From the NCBI GenBank assembly GCA_902386085.1, contig CABMIA010000175.1:1-9166 (forward strand): a stretch of 9,166 bases of DNA, written 5' to 3'. This document shows, in pieces, positions 5,775 to 9,166 of the stretch. The notes below the pieces were generated by a model that saw nothing but the letters and a program-made list of their open reading frames with translations, searched no databases and was not told where the DNA came from. The DNA comes from an uncultured archaeon. GTDB taxonomy: Archaea; Halobacteriota; Methanosarcinia; Methanosarcinales; Methanoperedenaceae. Each line of letters opens with the position of its first letter. Positions within the stretch are counted from its first letter, which is position 1. The position numbers and the translations under genes were made by a program.

Positions 5775-6356
5775 TTAGCTCATCCCTTCCCTCGCCATCT
5801 TCAAAAAATTCTCTATAATCTTCAACCCATGCGGCGTGAGTACAGATTCCGGATGGAACTGCAACCCGAATATCGGTCTCTTTTTGTGTTTCACCCCCAT
5901 TATTATTCCCTCCCCCGTCCTCGCAGTCACCTCAAGCTCGCGCGGCAGCTTTGTTATCGCCAGTGAATGATACCTGCCTCCCACAAGTGAATCCGGCAGG
6001 CCCTTGTATATGCTGCTGCCGTCATGGGTTATAAGCGCTGTCTTCCCGTGTACCGGACCAGAAGGGGAATGGCTCACCTCGCCTCCGAATGCCACGCCTA
6101 TTGCCTGGTGACCGAGACAAATGCCGAGCAGGGGAACGGTGGATTCCCTGATAATCTCAAGACACGTCCCGATATCTTTCGGGTTTGCAGGATGCCCCGG
6201 GCCGGGTGATATCACTATGGCGCCTGGATTGAGCTCTTCCACCTCTTTCAATGAAATGGTATTTGGAACTACAATAGTATCAGGCTCGAATATGGATACG
6301 TAATCCACAAGATTCCAGACAAAGGAATCCTTGTTGTTCACGAACAAGACTTTCAT
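5775..6356 (-). CDS. trpG: Anthranilate synthase component II (glutamine amidotransferase)
   Basis: TrpG hydrolyses glutamine and passes ammonia to TrpE for anthranilate formation. The 193 residues are the usual size for a stand-alone class I amidotransferase subunit. The triad is complete: nucleophile C80 in 'GICLGHQ', H168 and E170 in 'FHPES'. The 'SPGPGHP' loop (50-56) and 'SPSGPVHGK' (97-105), typical of TrpG/PabA, are present. Its ATG shares ATGA with the trpE stop, so translation is coupled and subunit stoichiometry likely balanced. The same subunit can serve PabB in folate synthesis in some organisms, but position next to trpE and trpF marks it as TrpG. It is the last gene of the unit; no clear terminator follows, and the facing protease gene ends 12 nt away. 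Confidence 0.97.
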   Translation of the reverse strand: MKVLFVNNKDSFVWNLVDYVSIFEPDTIVVPNTISLKEVEELNPGAIVISPGPGHPANPKDIGTCLEIIRESTVPLLGICLGHQAIGVAFGGEVSHSPSGPVHGKTALITHDGSSIYKGLPDSLVGGRYHSLAITKLPRELEVTARTGEGIIMGVKHKKRPIFGLQFHPESVLTPHGLKIIENFLKMAREGMS

Positions 6357-7942
6357 GTTTGATGAACCCCCGGAGATATCTGTCCTTTTTTGACGGGTTC
6401 ATCAACCCCTCCAATCGCCTTTATCATAGCCGCCATCTTGCGTTCAGTTTCTTCATACTCGTATTCAGGATCCGAATCAGCAACTATCCCTGCGCCCGCC
6501 TGCACGATCGCCTTCCTGCCGTTCTTGATTATCGTCCTTATCACGATGGCAAAATACGCGTCCCCGTTCCATGAATAATAACCTGCGCCTCCGCCGTATA
6601 TGCCGCGTGCGTCTTTCTCAAGGTCGTGAATGATCTCCATCGCGCGTATCTTGGGCGCACCCGAGAGCGTACCTGCAGGAAAGATGGCTCGCGTGGCATC
6701 GAACTGGTCGCATTCCTCGCGAAGCATGCCAGACACAGTACTTTCGATATGCTGCACATGGGAATACTTCAGCACTGACATGAAATCTTCCACTTTTACA
6801 GTGCCGCCCTTTGAGACCATCCGAACATCATTCCGCCCCAGGTCAACGAGCATCACATGTTCGGCGCGCTCCTTTTCGCTGGCGAGCATCTCTTTTGCGA
6901 AAGCCTCATCCTCATCCAGGTCCTTCCCGCGCGGGCATGTCCCTGCTATCGGGTTGATGATCGCCTTCCGTTTGTGGACAGAAAGCAGGGTCTCGGGGCT
7001 TGCTCCTATTATATTTGTGCCGTTGAACTCAAAAAGGTACATATACGGGCTTGGATTAACACTCCGGAGCGCGGTATAGAGTTCAAGCGGCGTCTGGTCT
7101 GTTGTGATCTCATACCTGCGGGAGAGAACAACCTGGAAAATGTCGCCGTCTATTATGTGTTTTTTGGCTTTCCTGACCGCATCTTCGTAATCTGTTTTTG
7201 ACATATTGCAGTTCATACCGGAAGGCTTGTTTTTTGCCGCCGTGAGAGGTTTTGCATGACTCACTACAGATGCAAGTTTTTCAGCATCAACCTGTGCATT
7301 CCTGTACACATCTCCGGGATCATCCCCATCAAAGACAAACGGTGTTATGACGATATACGTCTCATCAGTCAGGTGATCAAAAACCACGGTTTTTGTGGTG
7401 AGCGCGAACTGCACATCAGGGGTTGAGCATTTTTTGGCTTTAATATCAAGCCAGCAGTCATACACCATATCATAAGCGCAGAAACCGATCGCACCCCCAA
7501 GGAACGTCTGCCTGTCAAAACCCTTTCCGATAAATTTCACACCCGAAGCTGCAAACGCAGCACGCAGTGCATCCATCGTATCATAACCGTCCTTTATCCT
7601 CCCTTCTGATTTCCTAATGTTTTTGATTGGTTTATTAAATTCGCAGACTTTTTCCAGTGAGGACTTTATAAATTCTATCAAATTCGTTCTCCGGGTGTAA
7701 TCAAGCGTCAACGAGCGGTTCTTAATGGTGACCAATGCGTCAGGCAGAGAGCCCACAAATGAGAAACGTGCATGCTTTTTCTCTTTCTCCACAGATTCAA
7801 GAAGGTATGCACATTTTTTATCCAGGGCTGCATAAAGGTCAAGCGGAGAGCATTCTGTTTTCATACTTGACATTAACTGGACTATCGCAGGTCTTTCTTC
7901 TGCGAAGCTTATAAACTCCTTTTCACTTACATCAAATTTCAT
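6353..7942 (-). CDS. trpE: Anthranilate synthase component I
   Basis: TrpE converts chorismate to anthranilate using ammonia from TrpG. The 529 residues are full length. The N-terminal regulatory part has 'LLES' (47-50), the site of tryptophan feedback inhibition in the family. The chorismate-binding domain (about 250-512) holds 'NPSPYMYL' (296-303), 'ASPE' (314-317), 'PIAGTCPRG' (331-339), 'EHVMLVDLGRND' (361-372, with the conserved H362), 'GTLSGAPKIRAMEII' (424-438) and 'GAGIVADSDP' (482-491). The retained LLES motif and tight pairing with trpG argue for TrpE over PabB. It overlaps trpF by 4 nt at its start and trpG by 4 nt at its end. The last 17 residues ('VDEPVKKGQISPGVHQT') form a polar tail beyond the conserved domain. 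Confidence 0.98.
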   Translation of the reverse strand: MKFDVSEKEFISFAEERPAIVQLMSSMKTECSPLDLYAALDKKCAYLLESVEKEKKHARFSFVGSLPDALVTIKNRSLTLDYTRRTNLIEFIKSSLEKVCEFNKPIKNIRKSEGRIKDGYDTMDALRAAFAASGVKFIGKGFDRQTFLGGAIGFCAYDMVYDCWLDIKAKKCSTPDVQFALTTKTVVFDHLTDETYIVITPFVFDGDDPGDVYRNAQVDAEKLASVVSHAKPLTAAKNKPSGMNCNMSKTDYEDAVRKAKKHIIDGDIFQVVLSRRYEITTDQTPLELYTALRSVNPSPYMYLFEFNGTNIIGASPETLLSVHKRKAIINPIAGTCPRGKDLDEDEAFAKEMLASEKERAEHVMLVDLGRNDVRMVSKGGTVKVEDFMSVLKYSHVQHIESTVSGMLREECDQFDATRAIFPAGTLSGAPKIRAMEIIHDLEKDARGIYGGGAGYYSWNGDAYFAIVIRTIIKNGRKAIVQAGAGIVADSDPEYEYEETERKMAAMIKAIGGVDEPVKKGQISPGVHQT

Positions 7943-8583
7943 ACCATCCTCGCATTCCTGATAAAATCGTATACTTTTGTTTCGTCCTTTCTGCCGTCTG
8001 TTTCAACGCCTGATGCAGTATCCACCGCATACGGACGCACAGTCCTGATAGCATCCCCGACATTATGCGGGTTCAGCCCTCCAGCCAGGATCACAGGTGC
8101 GCCTGCCCGGAGAACCACATCCCTGGTTATCTCCCAGTTGTGAGGCGTTCCGGTTCCGCCGGGTTTCCCATCCAGCACCGTATCGAGAAGAACAGCGTCA
8201 ACTATTCCAGTGAGGGTGCTTACAAGCTCCATGAGTAATTTTGGGTCTGCATCCCGGGATACCGGGATTGTTTTGACGAGCTTCACGCCTGTTTCCTTGA
8301 TTTTCTCAAGTTCCGGCAGCGGCAGAGCGTTATGTATCTGAACTGCAGTCGGTCTTGCCGTATGTATCATCTGTATCGCTCTCTCTGCATTTTCCGGCAT
8401 GATAACGAGCACAGAAGTTACAAACACCGGAACCTTTTTGATCAACTGGGCCGCAACAGCAAGACTGATTTTTCTTGGAGAGTCCACGGGTACTTCGGTA
8501 ATGAACCCCACTGCGTCCGCACCTGCGTTTATTGCAGTGTAAAGATCGCGTTCATTCCTGATTCCACAAATTTTTACTTTCAT
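7939..8583 (-). CDS. trpF: N-(5'-phosphoribosyl)anthranilate isomerase
   Basis: TrpF performs the Amadori rearrangement of phosphoribosylanthranilate to CdRP, the third step of tryptophan synthesis after anthranilate synthase. It is a single (beta/alpha)8 barrel of 214 residues. The catalytic base C6 in 'VKICGIRN' and catalytic acid D134 in 'AVLLDTVLDG' are present, as are the phosphate-gripping loops 'GGTGTPHNW' (142-150), 'LAGGLNPHNV' (166-175) and 'VDTASGVE' (187-194). The ATG at 8583 has AGGGAG 4 nt ahead, and the upstream methyltransferase stop overlaps that site. The trpF stop and trpE start share ATGA. In many microbes trpF is fused or adjacent to trpC; here it is a free protein and trpC, trpD, trpB and trpA are not in the window. 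Confidence 0.98.
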   Translation of the reverse strand: MKVKICGIRNERDLYTAINAGADAVGFITEVPVDSPRKISLAVAAQLIKKVPVFVTSVLVIMPENAERAIQMIHTARPTAVQIHNALPLPELEKIKETGVKLVKTIPVSRDADPKLLMELVSTLTGIVDAVLLDTVLDGKPGGTGTPHNWEITRDVVLRAGAPVILAGGLNPHNVGDAIRTVRPYAVDTASGVETDGRKDETKVYDFIRNARMV

Positions 8584-8587
8584 GCTA

Positions 8588-8593
8588 CTCCCT
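8588..8593 (-). promoter_or_regulatory. Shine-Dalgarno site of trpF overlapping the upstream stop codon
   Basis: On the minus strand the order is TAA of the methyltransferase gene, AGGGAG immediately overlapping it, then 4 nt and the trpF ATG. This fixes the trpF start and leaves no room for a separate promoter between the two genes. Confidence 0.75.
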
Positions 8594-9165
8594 TAATGTG
8601 TTATTGACATCATCTGATTTCCATTTTTCATAAATTCGTAATCAACCTTTTTTACCGATATTTGAAATCGCTCAAAGTCCTTATCATGAATTAGGGTATC
8701 AACCAATGATGATTTTTCTCCTTTTAAGTTCACAATCGGGAAAATACGAATTTCTTTTGATGTTATTCTAAGAAGTTCCAAAATAATTTTCTTGTGCGAA
8801 TCGTAATTTATATGATTTTCATAAAGAAACAAAAAATGCGATACCAGGGAAGTGGTAAACTGGTTATCATTGAAATCTGTATCAGGATACTCAACAGGCT
8901 TGTATCTTTTTGTTCCATAGTTTTTAAAATCTTCAATAAATAATTTACATGCTTTTTCTCGCTGAGCTTTTAGCGCCGGTATATCTTTGAAAAAATTCCA
9001 TACATATAAATCAATAAGATCAGGCAATTGTCCAAGTACCGTATCAAGGTCTTGCCTGCATTTCTGCTCGATTTCCAATGGGCTGGAAGTATAAATTCTA
9101 TCTGATGCGGTTACATTGCATCCTTTTGCACTGGCTTCGGCGCAGAAAGAACTTACTCCTGATGC
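8593..9165 (-). CDS. SAM-dependent methyltransferase-like protein (5' partial)
   Basis: The frame is open to the window edge; 190 residues are visible and the true N-terminus is outside. A TTG at 9078 is internal. The visible start 'ASGVSSFCAEASAKG' resembles the end of class I methyltransferase motif I (the glycine-rich SAM loop), followed by an acidic residue at the end of the next strand (D22 in 'VTASDRIY'), which would contact the SAM ribose. Further on come 'SLVSHFLFLYENH' (residues 107-119) at the position of motif IV, 'KEIRIFPIVNLKG' (137-149) and 'DYEFMKNGNQM' (175-185), a C-terminal pattern I associate with an uncharacterised group of bacterial and archaeal SAM-dependent methyltransferases. 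The substrate is unknown. It lies 9 nt upstream of trpF on the same strand, but it is far more AT-rich than the trp genes. No link to tryptophan synthesis is evident, and the adjacency may be recent. Confidence 0.75.
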   Translation of the reverse strand, partial: ASGVSSFCAEASAKGCNVTASDRIYTSSPLEIEQKCRQDLDTVLGQLPDLIDLYVWNFFKDIPALKAQREKACKLFIEDFKNYGTKRYKPVEYPDTDFNDNQFTTSLVSHFLFLYENHINYDSHKKIILELLRITSKEIRIFPIVNLKGEKSSLVDTLIHDKDFERFQISVKKVDYEFMKNGNQMMSITH

Positions 9166-9166
9166 G

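Noticed and set aside
6630..7079. 149-codon plus-strand ORF antisense to trpE
   Set aside because: It lies wholly within the conserved coding sequence of trpE on the other strand, has no recognisable domain and no Shine-Dalgarno site; a shadow frame.
8584..8600. Trp attenuator, leader peptide or separate promoter directly before trpF
   Set aside because: Only 9 nt separate trpF from the upstream coding frame, leaving no room for a leader or promoter there.

Overview
The window looks like chromosomal DNA of a methanogen-related archaeon, probably in the Methanosarcinales / ANME-2d ('Candidatus Methanoperedens') neighbourhood. The reasons are an archaeal presenilin-type (A22) membrane protease, a stand-alone REC-PAS response regulator, AT-rich TATA-like boxes, a TrpF-TrpE-TrpG run, and a large surface protein ending in the Ig-like plus EF-hand/dockerin-like module common in that group. 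The lineage call is inference from protein style, since there is no rRNA or other marker here.

Layout. Positions 3-1568 (+) are the 3' part of a modular extracellular protein: two fibronectin-III-like repeats, a discoidin-like domain, a Pro/Thr linker, a beta-sandwich and a calcium-loop C-terminus. Positions 1668-2699 (+) encode a secreted protein that I read as two tandem phage/contractile-system tail-tube (T4 gp19-like) domains behind a signal peptide. This is the most unusual gene of the window. A nested hairpin at 2703-2774 separates it from the convergent pheA (2786-3604, -), a complete prephenate dehydratase with an ACT domain. About 300 bp of gene-free DNA follows, holding promoter-like and repeat structures. 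A 52-residue small ORF (3905-4063, +) then lies 4 nt ahead of a REC-PAS regulator (4068-4802, +), followed by the presenilin-like protease (4848-5762, +).

The right side is on the minus strand and reads, in transcription order, a 5'-truncated SAM-dependent methyltransferase (8593 to the window edge), trpF, trpE and trpG. trpF/trpE and trpE/trpG each overlap by 4 nt (ATGA), so these three are almost certainly one translationally coupled unit. TrpE and TrpG form anthranilate synthase and TrpF acts two steps later. trpD, trpC, trpB and trpA are not in the window.

Together the genes give two chorismate-derived branches (Phe via PheA, Trp via TrpEGF), a signalling and membrane-proteolysis pair, and an extracellular pair. 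The candidate for an undescribed system is the exported double tail-tube protein beside a calcium-binding surface protein. It has no sheath, baseplate or other phage genes around it and could be a building block of an extracellular ring or tube.
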